Source of the DNA: Balaenoptera acutorostrata | Taxonomy: Eukaryota > Chordata > Mammalia > Artiodactyla > Balaenopteridae | Direction: 5' to 3' | Assembly: GCF_949987535.1 (NCBI RefSeq) | Contig: NC_080079.1 | Location: 55,105,000 to 55,168,999 of the forward strand | DNA: 64,000 bases | Shown here: in pieces, positions 24,244-35,555 of the stretch | How positions within the stretch are numbered: the first letter of the stretch is position 1 | Layout: every line of letters begins with the position of its first letter | Notes under the pieces: model-generated | The model's database searches: none | What the model was told of the DNA's origin: nothing | What the model saw: the letters and a program-made list of their open reading frames with translations, nothing else | Made by a program: the position numbers and the translations under genes

Positions 24244-24981
24244 GTTTTTAAACATCCTTTTTGAAGTATAATTGCTTTACAATGTTGTGTTAGTTTCTGC
24301 TGTATAGCAAAGTGAATCAGCTATACGTACACATATATCCCATATCCCCTCCTTCGTGCATCTTCCTCCCACCCTCCTTATCCCACCCCTCTAGGTGGTC
24401 ACAAAGCACCCAGCTGATCTCCCTGTGGGATGCAGCTGCTTCCCACTGGCTAGCTATTTTACATTTAGTAGTGTATATAAGTCCATGCCACTCTCTCACG
24501 TCATCCCAGCTTACCCTTCCCCCTCCCCGTATCCTCAAGTCCATTCTCTACATCTGTGTCTTTATTCCTGTCCTGCCCCTAGGTTCATCAGAACCTTTTT
24601 TGTTTTTTTGGATTCTATATATATGTTTTAGCATACGGTATTTGTTTTTCTCTTTCTGACTTACTTCACTCTGTATGATAGATTCTGGGTCCATCCACCT
24701 CACTACAAATAACTCAATATCGTTTCTTTTTATGGCTGAGTAATATTCCATTGTATATATGTGCCACATCTTCTTTATCCATTCATCTCTCAATGGACAC
24801 TAAGGTTGCTTCCATGTCCTGGCTGTTGTAAGTAGTGTTGCAATGAACATTGTGGTACACGGCTCTTTTTGAATTATGGTTTTCTCAGGGTATATGCCTA
24901 GTAGTGGGATTGCTGGGTCATATGGTAGTTCTATTTTTAGTTTTTTCAGGACCCTCCATACTGTTCTCCATAGTGGCTGTT
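24244..24981 (-). mobile_element. 5'-truncated L1, antisense
   Basis: Begins with a short T run and 'aaacatcc..ttgaagtataattgctttacaatgttgtgttag' (reverse of the L1 3' end). It contains the 3'UTR 'accctccttatcccacccctctaggtggtcac' and reaches into the end of ORF2, with minus-strand peptides ending in MEYYSAIKRN and NKYRMLKHIYRI, plus [17 protein letters not shown] upstream. It stops at the ORF2 sequence 'ccatagtggctgt'. Same subfamily 3'UTR as the 6.8-kb element. I could not identify a convincing TSD. Confidence 0.92.
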
Positions 24982-25730
24982 TGGCATAGGTTTTAAGATT
25001 ATGTCTGTATATGTCAACCTTTCTACCAGACAATGCAAATAACAAGCATGATCTGTAAACAATGGATTTGTTATACCACATTTATAGCTTGATTTTGGCA
25101 TTAAAAGCAATGCAAAAACATGAAATTTTATCTAATTTTATGTTGTGTAATTAACCTGTAGGATGACATATCTGTTTCTTTCATTTAAGTAGAAATAGTG
25201 TGGAAATTTGGCATACAATTGAACTAGAATCATGAATGGATCATGCTGATGAAAAGAGTCAGAAACATATTCTAAGAAGAAAGTTTAAAGAAACTAGGGA
25301 AATGTGAAAATGTCTTCAAAAATCTCAAGGCTGCCAGGAGATGATTAAGTCTACTATTCCTGTGGAGCCCCAGGAAATAGAAATTCAGATGGTACAATAC
25401 AAGAAGTAATATTTTTAAAATTCAGAGCATGCCAAACAAAAAACAGTTGGTCAGCAGAAACTGTATGAACATGAGACATGCAGGAGAATCCAAACGTGGG
25501 CTTAAGGACACAGGAAGTGACTAGATGATCATCAATATTCTTTCTAACCATGAGCTCCTATGATTCTTCTTTTCCTCCCTTCTTTAATCCCAATTTCCAC
25601 AGCAGGACTAAATTTCATGGATCTGATATGACAAGAATGACTGAGATACTTCAGGATACAAAGATAACTTTTAAAAAAATGTGTGTTGATTAAAATTAAT
25701 TTACATACTTTCATAACTGATGAAGAGTCC
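24982..25730. other. Non-coding, no recognised feature
   Basis: AT-rich, with no repeat family or exon seen. Confidence 0.4.
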
Positions 25731-26380
25731 ATACAAAACCTTCACATGAATGTTTATAGAAGCTTTGTTCATAATTGACAAAAATTGGAAGCAACCAAGT
25801 TGTCTGTCAATAGGTGAATGGATAAAGAAATGATGGTACCTCCATGTAATGGAATATTATTCAGTGATGAAAAGAAATGAGCTATTGAGCCATAGAAGGA
25901 CATGGATGAATCTTACAAGCATATTGCTAAGTGAAAGAAGCCAATCTGAAAAGGCTACATACTTAATGATTCCAACTAGATGACATTCTGGAAAAGGCAA
26001 AACTTTGGAGATAGGAAAAAGATCGGTGATTGCGAGAGGGTTGGGGGTGGGGGGGAGTGAGGAATGAATAGGTGGAGCATAGGGGAGTTTTAGGGCAGTG
26101 AAACTACTCCGTATGATAATGATGGACACATGTCATTATACATGTGTCAAAACTCAGAGAATATAAAACGCAAAGAGTGAACTATATGTAAACTATAGAC
26201 TTTAGTTAATAATGTATCAATATTGGTTCATCAATTGTAACAAATATACCACATCAATGTAAGACATTAATAATAAAAGAAACTGAGTGGAGGGATGGGA
26301 GTGCATGGGAACTTTCTGTACTTTCTGCTCTATTTTTCTGTAAACATAAAAATGCTCTAAAAATGTAGTCTATTCATTTA
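25731..26380 (+). repeat. Old L1M 3' end, sense
   Basis: Follows the end of an old L1 ORF2 and its 3'UTR: 'aatgtttatagaagctttgttcataattgac', 'ggaagcaaccaagttgtctgtcaataggtgaatggataaa', 'aatggaatattattcagtgatgaaaagaaatga', then a G-rich 3'UTR part and 'tttttctgtaaacataaaaatgctctaaaaa'. Stops in all frames. Confidence 0.85.
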
Positions 26381-26447
26381 AAAATATGTATAACTACTTA
26401 CATAACTTTCATAACGGATGGAGGAACCTTTAAAAAACAACACAATA

Positions 26448-26770
26448 GGGCTTCCCTGGTGGCGCAGTGGTTGAGAATCTGCCTGCTAATGCAGGGGACA
26501 CGGGTTCGAGCCCTGGTCTGGGAAGATCCCACATGCCACGGAGCAGCTGGGCCCGTGAGCCACAATTGCTGAGCCTGCGCGTATGGAGCCTGTGCCCCGC
26601 GACGGGAGGGGCCGCGATAGAGAAAGGCCCGCGCACCGCGATGAAGAGCGGTCCCCGCACCGCGATGAAGAGTGGCCCCCGCTTGCCGCAACTGGAGAAA
26701 GCCCTCGCACGAACCGAAGACCCAACACAGCCAAAAATAAATAAATAAATAAATAAATAAATAAGAAAAT
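26448..26770 (+). mobile_element. CHR-type SINE (long form)
   Basis: Starts GGCTTCCCTGGTGGCGCAGT (A-box-like), carries the B box GGTTCGAGCCC, then a GC-rich tail domain with an internal duplication (GCACCGCGATGAAGAGCGG then GCACCGCGATGAAGAGTGG) and a (TAAA)n tail. Flanks share 'cctttaaaaaa..aacacaata' (26428-26447 and 26771-26796, the second with extra A's), a likely TSD of about 20 bp. This long form is the type abundant in cetaceans. Confidence 0.95.
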
Positions 26771-26796
26771 CCTTTAAAAAAAAAAAAAACACAATA

Positions 26797-28028
26797 AAAG
26801 TGATCAATGCAATATCAAATGGAGACTTTGCTTTAAAAGTTGAAAAGATAAAATACTCTACTATCCCGAGTGCTTTTAATTCTTCTGTCTTAACAGAAAA
26901 AGTCACAGGATAAATTTTACGGATAATCAGTACTGCTACCTTAGGGATCAGTCTTCCTACAAGTTTGTTTTATGGTCCACCGTATTTGGCACAGCTAGCT
27001 AGGATTATTTACTTTTTAATTGCGATGTGTTTTTTGGCTGACTTTATCACTTTTTTAAAATACAAGGCTCCAGGGCATATCTTGCTTTCTCTTCAATTTA
27101 GATTTCATCTTTATGTAGGAAACTCTTAATTGATGTAATTTATATCCAGTCTCATACACACATACATACACTAAACACTATATATGATTGTGTATTTATG
27201 CGCACACATACTAGCCCTAGAATCAGCCACGAATTACTTTGAAACTGCTTTACTTCCTAATAGATGCTGTGTGGCCTTCTTTCAAAGATATTTTTGATTG
27301 TGCATTTTGAATCTGCCTGAGGCACTTCTAACTGGAGGCTGGGAATCTGCTTCTTTCCTCCAGTTAACTCATGTGTGGCAGTAGTGATTGGAAATAATTC
27401 ATTCTTTAAAATTATACAACATAATTGGTAGAATTTGTGCAGTTGGCCAATTGTTGCTCATACCTATTACTTTGTCTTCTCCTATGGTGGCCAAGGCAGA
27501 TACTATATTTAAACCTGGGCCATTTCTATTCTTGCCTTTGGGTGTAGATCCTGATGATTTTTAGAATTCAATTCAGCCCAAGTGAGGATTCAAACAGGAA
27601 ATTTCTCTGTTTCCTTGGAAACCTAAAAGACACTTCTTTCTAACATGGAGGCTAGAAGCTTTTGGCATCAGTGTATCGTGCCTAATTCTCAGGACCGGGC
27701 TTAAAATATTTGGATAAGTCTCTCACTTTTGAGAGTGGTGGAAGGCACTCTTTTTAACCTGATGAATCTCAACTACCTAGAACTGTCTGAGTTGTTGATA
27801 CAGTCTAGGAGACTCACTGAATTTTCTTTATATTTTATAGCTTCATTAATTACAAGTATTCACAAACATCAATGGAAAATTGTCTGTATGATTTGTCACA
27901 TTAGAAAAAGGTGCTGTTCCTTGGAAGGACAGCATAAGGGCCTAAAAAAAAAAAAGTAAAAGAGAGTAGGATAGTCTTAATATCTTATTTTGTAAAGAAG
28001 TGTACTACATATTGACTGTGTTTATCTG
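26797..28028. other. Non-coding, no recognised feature
   Basis: AT-rich sequence without recognisable repeat families or exons. A 76-codon plus-strand open stretch (27729-27959) runs into a poly(A) run and shows no domain. Confidence 0.4.
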
Positions 28029-28182
28029 AGTGTTCTATAACTTTAGGGTCAACCAGAATCACCTGGAAGACTTATTCAAACACAGATTGCTGGTCCCTAA
28101 GCCGGAAGTGTCTGATTCAGTATGTCTGGGTGGAGCCTGAGAATTTACATTTCTGAGAAGTTCCTGGGTGTGACTTGGAACT
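28029..28182 (+). mobile_element. MER5A-like hAT element remnant
   Basis: 'aaccagaatcacctggaagacttattcaaacacagattgctgg' is followed by 'tctgattcagtatgtctgggtggagcctgagaatttacatttctgagaagttcctggg'. This matches the MER5A order. Non-autonomous and old. Confidence 0.8.
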
Positions 28183-28644
28183 TCTTGAATTCCCAGATAA
28201 ATTTATTCTTATTTTCTACCAGCAATAGTTGAACGTATGTGGCATTCCATAATTGCAATCCTAAGCAATGAAATGATGGATAAGATAGTCTTCTACTTAT
28301 AGGAATTCTTAGCCTTCCAGAATTGACAAATAATCATAGTTTAGTGTTGTTGTATTTACATACTCAATGCCATTAGATTGTATTAAATGGTTATCTAATG
28401 CAGAATGGCTTAATGCAGAGGTGGGGACAGTTTTCTGGAGATTAAATCGACTTTCTTCTACAACTGTCCATTGGCATCTTTCTTCCTCCCTTGCTTCCTC
28501 CTACGGTAGAGGCCTGTTACCCTTTACCAATTCATGTGTATATGGAAAGAATTGAATCTATTTTGGACTTACCTATCTTGAATTCATAAGGCACTGAATA
28601 CCTTGACTAGGATATGGCTTCTTTTTGTAGAAAAAGAAAAAAAG
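28183..28644. other. Non-coding, no recognised feature
   Basis: No repeat family or exon recognised. A 62-codon open stretch is incidental. Confidence 0.4.
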
Positions 28645-30020
28645 GATAAGAAAAAATATCTTTATTGAGATATAATTCATATACCATGCAATTCACCCAT
28701 TTAAATTATACAATTCAGTGTTTTTTAGTATATTCGCAGACTCAAGCATCTATTACCACAATATAAGTTTAGAACATTATTATCATGCCCAAAAGAAATC
28801 CCATCCCCATTAGCAATCACTCATCATTTACCATACTTTCAGTCCCAGGCAACCACTAATCCATTTTCTGTCTCTAAAGATTTACCAATTGTGGACATGT
28901 TATATGAATAGAATCATATGATATTGGTCTTTTGCAATGGGCTTCCTTTGCTTAGCATAAAGTTTTCAAGTTTTGTTCAGTTTTTTAAAAATTTTTATTT
29001 TATAGTGGAGTATATAGTTAATTAACAATGTTGTGTTAGTTTCAGGTGTACAGCAAAGTAATTCAGTTATGCATATACATGTATCTATTCTTTTGTGAAT
29101 TCTTTTCCCATTTAGGTTGTTACAGAATATTGAGCAGAGTTCCCTGTGCTACACAGTAGGTCCTTGTTGGTTATCTATTATATTTTAAATACAGTAGTGT
29201 GTATATGTCAATCCCAAACTCCCAATTTATCCCTCCACCCCACCTTTCCCCTTTGGTAACCGTAAGTTTGTTTTCTAAGTTTGTGAGTCTGTTACTGTTA
29301 TGTAAATAAGTTCATTTGCATATATATTTTTTAGATTCTGCATATAAGTGATATCATATGATATTTGTCTTTCTCTATCAGACTTTCTTCACTTAGTGTG
29401 ATAAATTTCGTTCATGTTGTAGCATATATGTCAATACTTTGCTCCTTCTTTATGATTGATTAATATCCCACTGTATGGATGTATCACATTGTGTTCATCT
29501 ATTCACCAATTAACGGACATTTGAGCTGTTTCAAAAATTTAGCTATTATAAATAATACTACGAACATGTACAGACAAATTTTTTGTGTTTTCATTTTTTC
29601 CCTAGGAGTGGAATTGCTGGTGATACTGTAACTCTATAGTTAACATTTGTGGAACTACTGAATTGTTTTCCAAAGTGACTGCTCCATTTTAAATTCCCAC
29701 TAGCAGTGAATGAGAATTCCAGTAATTGTCTATCCTGTTGATTATAGTCATCCTAATGGGTGTGAAGTGGTATCTCATTGTGGTTCTGTTTTGCATTTCC
29801 CTAGTGAATAATGGCATCGAGTGTTATTTCACGTGCATGGCTATTTGTATATTTTCTTTAGAGAAATGTCTACTGAAATCCTTTGTAAATATTTGAGTTG
29901 TCTTTTTATTATTGAGTTGTAGGAATTCTTTATACATTCTGAATACAAGTTCCTCATCAGATATATGATTTGAAAATATTTTTCCCATTCTGTGGGTTGT
30001 CTTTTCACTTTATTGATTGT
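28645..30020 (-). repeat. Old L1M 3' part, antisense, split by a younger L1
   Basis: The left part (28645-28970) is the reverse 3'UTR: 'tctttattgagatataattcatataccatgcaattcacccattta', 'agaaatcccatccccattagcaatcac', 'ccatactttcagtcccaggcaaccactaatcc'. The right part (from 29406) continues with reverse ORF2: 'gtatggatgtatcacattgtgttcatctattcacc', 'cctaggagtggaattgctggtgatac', 'tgggtgtgaagtggtatctcattg'. The two halves are collinear around the inserted L1. All frames are closed. Confidence 0.88.
28981..29405 (-). mobile_element. Younger L1 3' end nested in old L1
   Basis: Reverse of a cetartiodactyl-type L1 3'UTR: 'agtggagtatatagttaattaacaatgttgtgttag', 'ccctgtgctacacagtaggtccttgttgg', 'cacttagtgtgataa'. 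The flanks repeat as TTTTGTTCA (from 28971) and TTTCGTTCA (29406-29414), an imperfect TSD, and the old L1 resumes in register after it. Confidence 0.85.
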
Positions 30021-30679
30021 ATAATTTACAAATGCAATCTCATCTGGTTAGGGAATGCATTCCATTGGTAACAGCACAACAGGGACACACTTCTCCTTCT
30101 GAAAACTCTCAAATCTTTGTACCAGTTCCAAAGCATCCACATTCCTTCACAGACAGGGACTTTAATGAAAAATTGGTTTCTTTATTATTACCAAAGCAAT
30201 ATGTGATCTCTGTGAAAAATAAAAAAGTATATAGAATAAAAATTGAATTTTTTATCTTAATCCTGTACCTTCAACCAATCCCCTGTGTGTTTACAGACAT
30301 CTGATTTATTAACCAAAGAATGAGATTTCTTCTATTTAGCATTGCAATTTTAGATTTAACAAATTTTCATGCATATTTCACACAGTAATAAATGCATCTG
30401 ATGTATCATAATTTATTTTGCCATCATTTTTTGATCAATGTATTCATTTAAGATCCTTTTTGTTGTAAGAAGTTGAAGTCATATTAATAAGGGATAAATG
30501 TTTTCGCTGTGTCATTTTAATTTTAATTCCTACAATAATATTATTGGGCATTTTTAGTACATGTATTGTTCGTATCTATTCTATGAATTACTTTTCCACT
30601 TCTGCCATTTTTTCCAGGTAGCTTGTCATTTAAATTTTGATTTGTACAAACTCTTAATATACAAAGGGTATTATTATAA
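30021..30679. other. Non-coding; possible further LINE-like sequence
   Basis: AT-rich. 'gtgatctctgtgaaaaataaaaaagtatatagaa' and 'atttattttgccatcattttttgatcaa' faintly resemble old LINE 3' parts, but not enough to assign. The 95-codon open stretch has no domain. Confidence 0.35.
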
Positions 30680-31162
30680 TTGTCTTGGTACATAACAAGC
30701 CACCCATGACAGTAGTTGCTTAAAAAAATAACATTTATTTTATTCACAAAGTTGCAATTTGGGTAGGGTTTGGTAGAGACATCTTATTTCTGTTCCACCC
30801 TGCCTAATTTGGTCTAAATCAGAGGTTGAGGACTAGAATCATCTTAAGACTTATTCACTTGCATATCTCTTGGGTGCTACTGGCTTTCATCTGGGAAATT
30901 AGCTGGAATTATTGACCAGAAACCTACATACGGGCTCCCTTTGTGCCCTGGGCTTCCTTATAACATGGTAGATGAGTTCTAAGAGCTAGCATCTCAAGAG
31001 AGATTTGGGCAAAAACAGTACTAGCCTCCTATGTCAGGCAGAGTCATTTCTGCTGCCCTCCATTTGTTAGATACAAGTATTTTAGACTGACCCATATTCA
31101 ACAGGAGGATAATTAGACATTAGGCTACACCTTTTGTTGGAAAGAATGTCAAAGAATTTAAA
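30680..31162 (-). repeat. LTR-class (MaLR-like) repeat, antisense
   Basis: 'gcttaaaaaaataacatttattttattcacaaagttgcaatttgggtagggtttgg', later 'cttataacatggtagatgagttctaagagctagcatctcaagagag', 'actgacccatattcaacaggaggataattagac' and 'tggaaagaatgtcaaagaattta'. This order is a common mammalian LTR-class repeat read in reverse. Exact subfamily not verified. No internal retroviral genes. Confidence 0.7.
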
Positions 31163-32281
31163 GAACTGTTTTAAAGTCATCGCAGTTTCATCACAAACTG
31201 AAATTCATGCCTTTAGAAATGTCTCGGTTATTTCAGCTGGTCGAAATTGCTCATGTTCTGCTATTTTCTTCCAGCCCCCAGGACCATTTTCATATGATTC
31301 GCCCCCTCTTTTAACCTCTTCACATAATTTTAATGTGCTCCTCATTTGCCCAATACTTTCCTTCACAAGATGACTCTGGAAATCCAGTTTTTCCCACCTG
31401 TTTTGCAGAGTAAAGTAGTTCTCCTTTCTACTTGCCATTATGATCCTTACCTGAGGCTCCCCATTTCACACCTAAAATGTTCATCTAAATTAAAAAAAAT
31501 ATTTTAAATTCTTTAACATTTAGTTTTCTAGACAGTTTTAGAGTCAAGTTGTCGTATTCCTTTAAAACAATTGGGATTTGGATTTAGAATGTTTTAAGTT
31601 TGGGGGTACATTTTATTGGCCATTGCCACCATTATAATCTTGCAACAATTTTTGTATATAAATCTTCCCAAGCATACCTCCTCCCGCCCCCCAGAACAAT
31701 ACTGTCTGTTGCTCAGGTTTTTATTGTCTTTTAGCACAAATTTATTGTTTTCCACCTTTTGGTTGTTAATCCTTTCCTAGCCCTGCTAGAAGGGTCCAAC
31801 ATTCCTGATTATAATAAGGGACAGGGATAAGTTATTAACCAATAGGTCGCTGTCACTGCTCAGATCCCAAGGCAGGAGGACAATGTATTTTTACACTTTC
31901 CAAGCCTTTGTTCTTCCCAGGTAGCAGTTACTCTCTAACACAATGGGTGGACAGTGGGGATAACCAACTCGTGAAATATCACTGGCCAGAATTAGCTGAA
32001 GCGCTTTTCGCCTCATGCAGAATTATTTTAAACATACAGACTCAAGATATCTCTTGTATTTGTAAAGGAAATTCTTTCCCCTGTATCTCATCCTGTGTGG
32101 CATAAATCACTTTCAAACTCCTTTCCAATACTTCTCAGGGTAAGGTTAGCCAGCCACTAATTATTGTTTACTTCGTTGTCAAAGTTTAAGTTGATGATAC
32201 TGTAATTAATGCAAAATGGAGATTCTAGTGCCTGAGTAACTGGCATTGGTGGAGCTGAGTATCAGCCCTCTTTTGAGGCAC
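31163..32281. other. Non-coding, no recognised feature
   Basis: Mixed composition. Short open stretches of 65-79 codons on both strands have no domain, and no repeat family is recognised. Confidence 0.4.
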
Positions 32282-32292
32282 TGACTCTATTT
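32282..32292. repeat. Left TSD of the rearranged L1
   Basis: TGACTCTATTT, identical to 35689-35699, immediately left of the AT/T-rich reverse poly(A) end. Confidence 0.8.
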
Positions 32293-32856
32293 AATTAATT
32301 AATTTATTTATTTCTTAAAAATTTTTTTTCACATCTTTATTGGAGTATAATTGCTTTACAGTGTTGTATTTCTGCTGTACAATAAAGTGAATCAGCTATA
32401 TGTATGCATATATCCCCATATCCCCTCTCTCTTGAGCCTCCCTCCCACCTTCCCTATACCACCCCTCTAGGTCATCACAAAGCATCGAGTTGATCTCCAT
32501 GTGCTATGCAACAGCTTCCCACTAGCCATCCATTTTACATTTGGTAGCGTAAATATGACAGTGCTTCCCCTTCCCCCTTTGTGTCCTAAAGTCCGTTCTC
32601 TACGTCTGCATCTTGATTCCTGCCCTGCCACTAGGTTCATCAGTACTGTTTTTTAGATTCCATATATATGTGTTAGCATATGGTATTTGTTTTCCTCTTT
32701 CTGACTTACTTCACTCTGTATGACAGACTCTACGTCCATCCACCTCACTACAAATAACTCAGTTTCATTTCTTTTTATGGCTGAGTAATATTCCATTGTA
32801 TATATGTACCACATCTTTATTTATTCATCTGTCGATGGACACTTAAGTTGCTTCCA
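32293..32856 (-). repeat. L1 3' end block (minus) of the rearranged insertion
   Basis: Contains 'cacatctttattggagtataattgctttac', the 'cccctctaggtcatcac' 3'UTR region and the reverse of ORF2's final codons, ending at 'gatggacacttaagttgcttcca'. It carries the poly(A) side of the insertion and so defines the integration strand as minus. Confidence 0.88.
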
Positions 32857-33084
32857 GTTTTTGGTGGGGCTAATGGTGGACTCTGGGAGGGCTCACGCCA
32901 AGGAGTACTTCCCAGAACTTCTGCTGCCAGTGTCCTTGTCCTCATGGTGAGGCGCAGCCACCCCCCGCCTCTGCAGGAGACCCTCCAACACTAGCAGTGA
33001 CCTCGGCATATCCCACCTTATCCAAGGGAGGCAGGAGAGTCTAGCATCAAGGGCATGGACCTTCCCAGCTCTGGAAATCTGTAG
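32857..33084 (-). repeat. L1 5'UTR-like block, orientation uncertain
   Basis: GC-rich text 'ttttggtggggctaatggtggactctgggagggctcacgcc..agaccctccaacactagcagtga'. From memory this is the reverse of a cetartiodactyl L1 5'UTR ('gccattagccccacc' in sense), which would make it opposite to the ORF1 block that follows. No second copy lies in the window to confirm this, so the orientation is tentative. Confidence 0.45.
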
Positions 33085-33154
33085 GAAGAAGCAAGAAGAA
33101 CTACAATCCTGCAGCCTGTGGAACAAAAACCACATTTACAGAAAGATAGACAAG

Positions 33155-34087
33155 ATGAAAAGGCAGAGGGCTATGTACCAGCTGAAGGAACAAGATAAAA
33201 GCCCAGAAAAACAACTAAATGAAATGGAGATAGGCAACCTTCCAGAAAAAGAATTCAGAATAATGATAGTGAAGATGATCCAGGACCTCGGAAAAAGAAT
33301 GGAGGCAAAGATCGAGAAGATGCAAGAAATGTTAAACAAAGACTTAGAAGAATCAAAGAACAAACAAACAGAGATGAACAATACAATAACTGAAATAAAA
33401 ACTACACTAGAAGGAATCAATAGCAGAATAACTGAGGCAGAAGAACAGATAAGTGACCTGGAGGACAGAATGGTGGAATTCACTGCTGCAGAACGGAATA
33501 AAGAAAAAAGAATGAAAAGAAATGAAGACAGCCTAAGAGACCTCTGGGACAACATTAAACACAACAACATTCACATAATAGTGGTCCCAGAAGGAGAAGA
33601 GAGAGAGAAAGGACCCGAGAAAATATTTGAAGAGATTATAGTTGAAAAATTCCCTAACATGGGAAAGGAAATAGCCACCCAAGTCCAGGAAGCACAGAGA
33701 GGCCAATACAGGATAGACCCAAGGAGAGACCAATACAGGATAAACCCAAGGAGAAACATACTGAGACACATAGTAATCAAGTTGGCAAAAATTAAAGACA
33801 ACGAAAAATTATTGAAACCAGCAAGGGAAAAACGACAAATAACATACAAGGGAACTCCCATAAGGTTAACAACTGATTTCTCAGCAGAAACTCTACAAGC
33901 CAGAAGGGAGTGGCATGATATACTTAAAGTGATGAAAGGGAACAACCTACAACCAAGATTAATGTACCCGGCAAGGATCTCATTCAGATTCGATGGAGAA
34001 ATCAAAAGCTTTACAGACAAGCAAAAGCTAAGAGAATTCAACACCACCAAACCAGCTCTACAACAAATGCTAAAGGAACTTCTTTAA
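33155..34087 (+). CDS. L1 ORF1p, uninterrupted (310 aa)
   Basis: Retrotransposon RNA-binding protein that trimerises and coats L1 RNA as a chaperone in the cytoplasmic RNP. Residues about 1-45 form a polar N-terminus, about 45-130 a coiled coil rich in E/K with GINSRITEAEEQISDLED, about 135-235 the RRM region (LWDNIKHNNIH onward), and about 240-310 the C-terminal domain (ETLQARREWHDILKVMKG) ending LQQMLKELL. The length is normal for the family. A perfect-frame 27-bp tandem duplication (33703-33729 and 33730-33756) repeats QYRIDPRR/QYRINPRR, probably specific to this copy. The M at 33155 matches the usual MKRQRAMYQ start. It lies inside a rearranged insertion without L1 promoter context, so expression is doubtful. 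The open frame probably reflects recent insertion rather than selection. Confidence 0.85.
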   Translation: MKRQRAMYQLKEQDKSPEKQLNEMEIGNLPEKEFRIMIVKMIQDLGKRMEAKIEKMQEMLNKDLEESKNKQTEMNNTITEIKTTLEGINSRITEAEEQISDLEDRMVEFTAAERNKEKRMKRNEDSLRDLWDNIKHNNIHIIVVPEGEEREKGPEKIFEEIIVEKFPNMGKEIATQVQEAQRGQYRIDPRRDQYRINPRRNILRHIVIKLAKIKDNEKLLKPAREKRQITYKGTPIRLTTDFSAETLQARREWHDILKVMKGNNLQPRLMYPARISFRFDGEIKSFTDKQKLREFNTTKPALQQMLKELL

Positions 34088-34145
34088 GTGGGAAACACAA
34101 GAGAGGGAAAAGACCCAGAAAAATAAACCCAAAACAATTAAGAAA

Positions 34146-35555
34146 ATGGTCATAGGAACATACATATCGATAATTATCTTAAACGTGAATGGATTAAATG
34201 CTCCAACCAAAAGACACAGGCTTGCTGAATGGATACAAAAACAAGACCCATCTATATGCTGTCTACAAGAGACCCACTTCAGACCTAGGGACACATACAG
34301 ACTGAAAGTGAGGGGATGGAAAAAGATATTCCATGTAAATGGAAATCAAAAGAAAGCTGGAGTAGCAATACTATCAGAGAAAATAGACTTTAAAGAATGT
34401 TACAAGAGACAAGGAAGGACACTACATAATGATCAAGGGATCAATCCAAGAAGAAGATAGAACAATTATAAATATATATACACCCAAAATAGGAGCACCT
34501 CAATTCATAAGGCAACTGCTAACAGCTATAAAAGAGGAAATTGACAGTAACACAATAATAGTGGGGGACTTTAACACCTCACTTACACCAATGGACAGAT
34601 CATCCAAAATGAAAATAAATAAGGAAACAGAAGCTTTAAATGACATGATAGACCAGATAGATTTAATTGATATTTATAGGACATTCCATCCCAAAACAGA
34701 TTACAGAAAGCAGATTACACTTTCTTCTCAAGTGCACACGGAACATTCTCCAGGATAGATCACAACGTGGGTCACAAATCAAGCCTCAGTAAATTTAAGA
34801 AAATTGAAATCATATCAAGCATCTTTTCTGACCACAACGCTATGAGATTAGAAATGAATTATAGGGAAAAAAATGTAAAAAACACAAACACATGGAGGCT
34901 AAACAATATGTTACTAAATAACCAAGAGATCACTGAAGAAATCAAAGAGGAAATCAGAAAATACCTAGAGACAAATGACAATGAAAACAAGACGATCCAA
35001 AACCTATGGGATGCAGCAAAAACAGTTCTAAGAGGGAAGTTTATAGCAATACAATCTTACATCAGGAAATAAGAAAAATCTAAAATAAACAACCTGACCT
35101 TACACCTAAACGAACTAGAGAAAGAAGAACAAACAAAACCGAAAGTTAGCAGGAGAGAAATCATAAAGATCAGAAAAGAAATAAATGAAATAGAAACAAA
35201 GAAAACAATAGCAAAGATCAATAAAACTAAAAGCTAGTTCTTTGAGAAGATAAACAAAATTGATAAACCATTAGCCAGACTCATCAAGAAAAAGAGGGAG
35301 AGGACTCAAATCAATAAAATTAGAAATGAAAAAAGAGCAGTTACAACAGACACCACAGAAATACAAAGCATCCTAAGAGGCTCCTGCAAGAAACTCTATG
35401 CCAATAAAATGGACAACCTGGAAGAAATGGACAGATTCTTAGGTATAACCTTCCAAGACTGAAGCAGGAAGAAATACAAAGTATGAACAGACCAATCACA
35501 AGTAATGAAATTGAAACTGTGATTAAAAATCTTCCAAAATTCAAAAGTCCAGGAC
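34146..35555 (+). pseudogene. L1 ORF2 N-terminal (endonuclease) pseudogene, truncated
   Basis: Starts MVIGTYISIIILNVNGLNAP, 58 bp after the ORF1 stop, the normal L1 spacing. The endonuclease motifs NVNGLN, QETH, VGDFNT and SDHNAM are all visible. The frame shifts between 34429 and 34460, and again near 34695, where a short duplication (CAGATTACAGAAAG then CAGATTACAC) spoils the RIDH region. A TAA follows IQSYIRK at 35070, and a TAG replaces the W of KSWFF near 35237. The copy stops at 'aaaagtccaggac' (about 35555), before the catalytic reverse-transcriptase motifs, so no polymerase could be made. Confidence 0.9.

Noticed and set aside
24244..24981. TSD for this L1 using AGGTTTTGA/AGGTTTTAA
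   Set aside because: The candidate repeats do not sit at the L1 ends; extra non-L1 bases would be left inside, so I did not call it.
26448..26530. tRNA-like head with A and B boxes
   Set aside because: Belongs to a SINE; the rest of a tRNA cloverleaf is degraded and it is followed by the SINE body, so it is not a tRNA gene.
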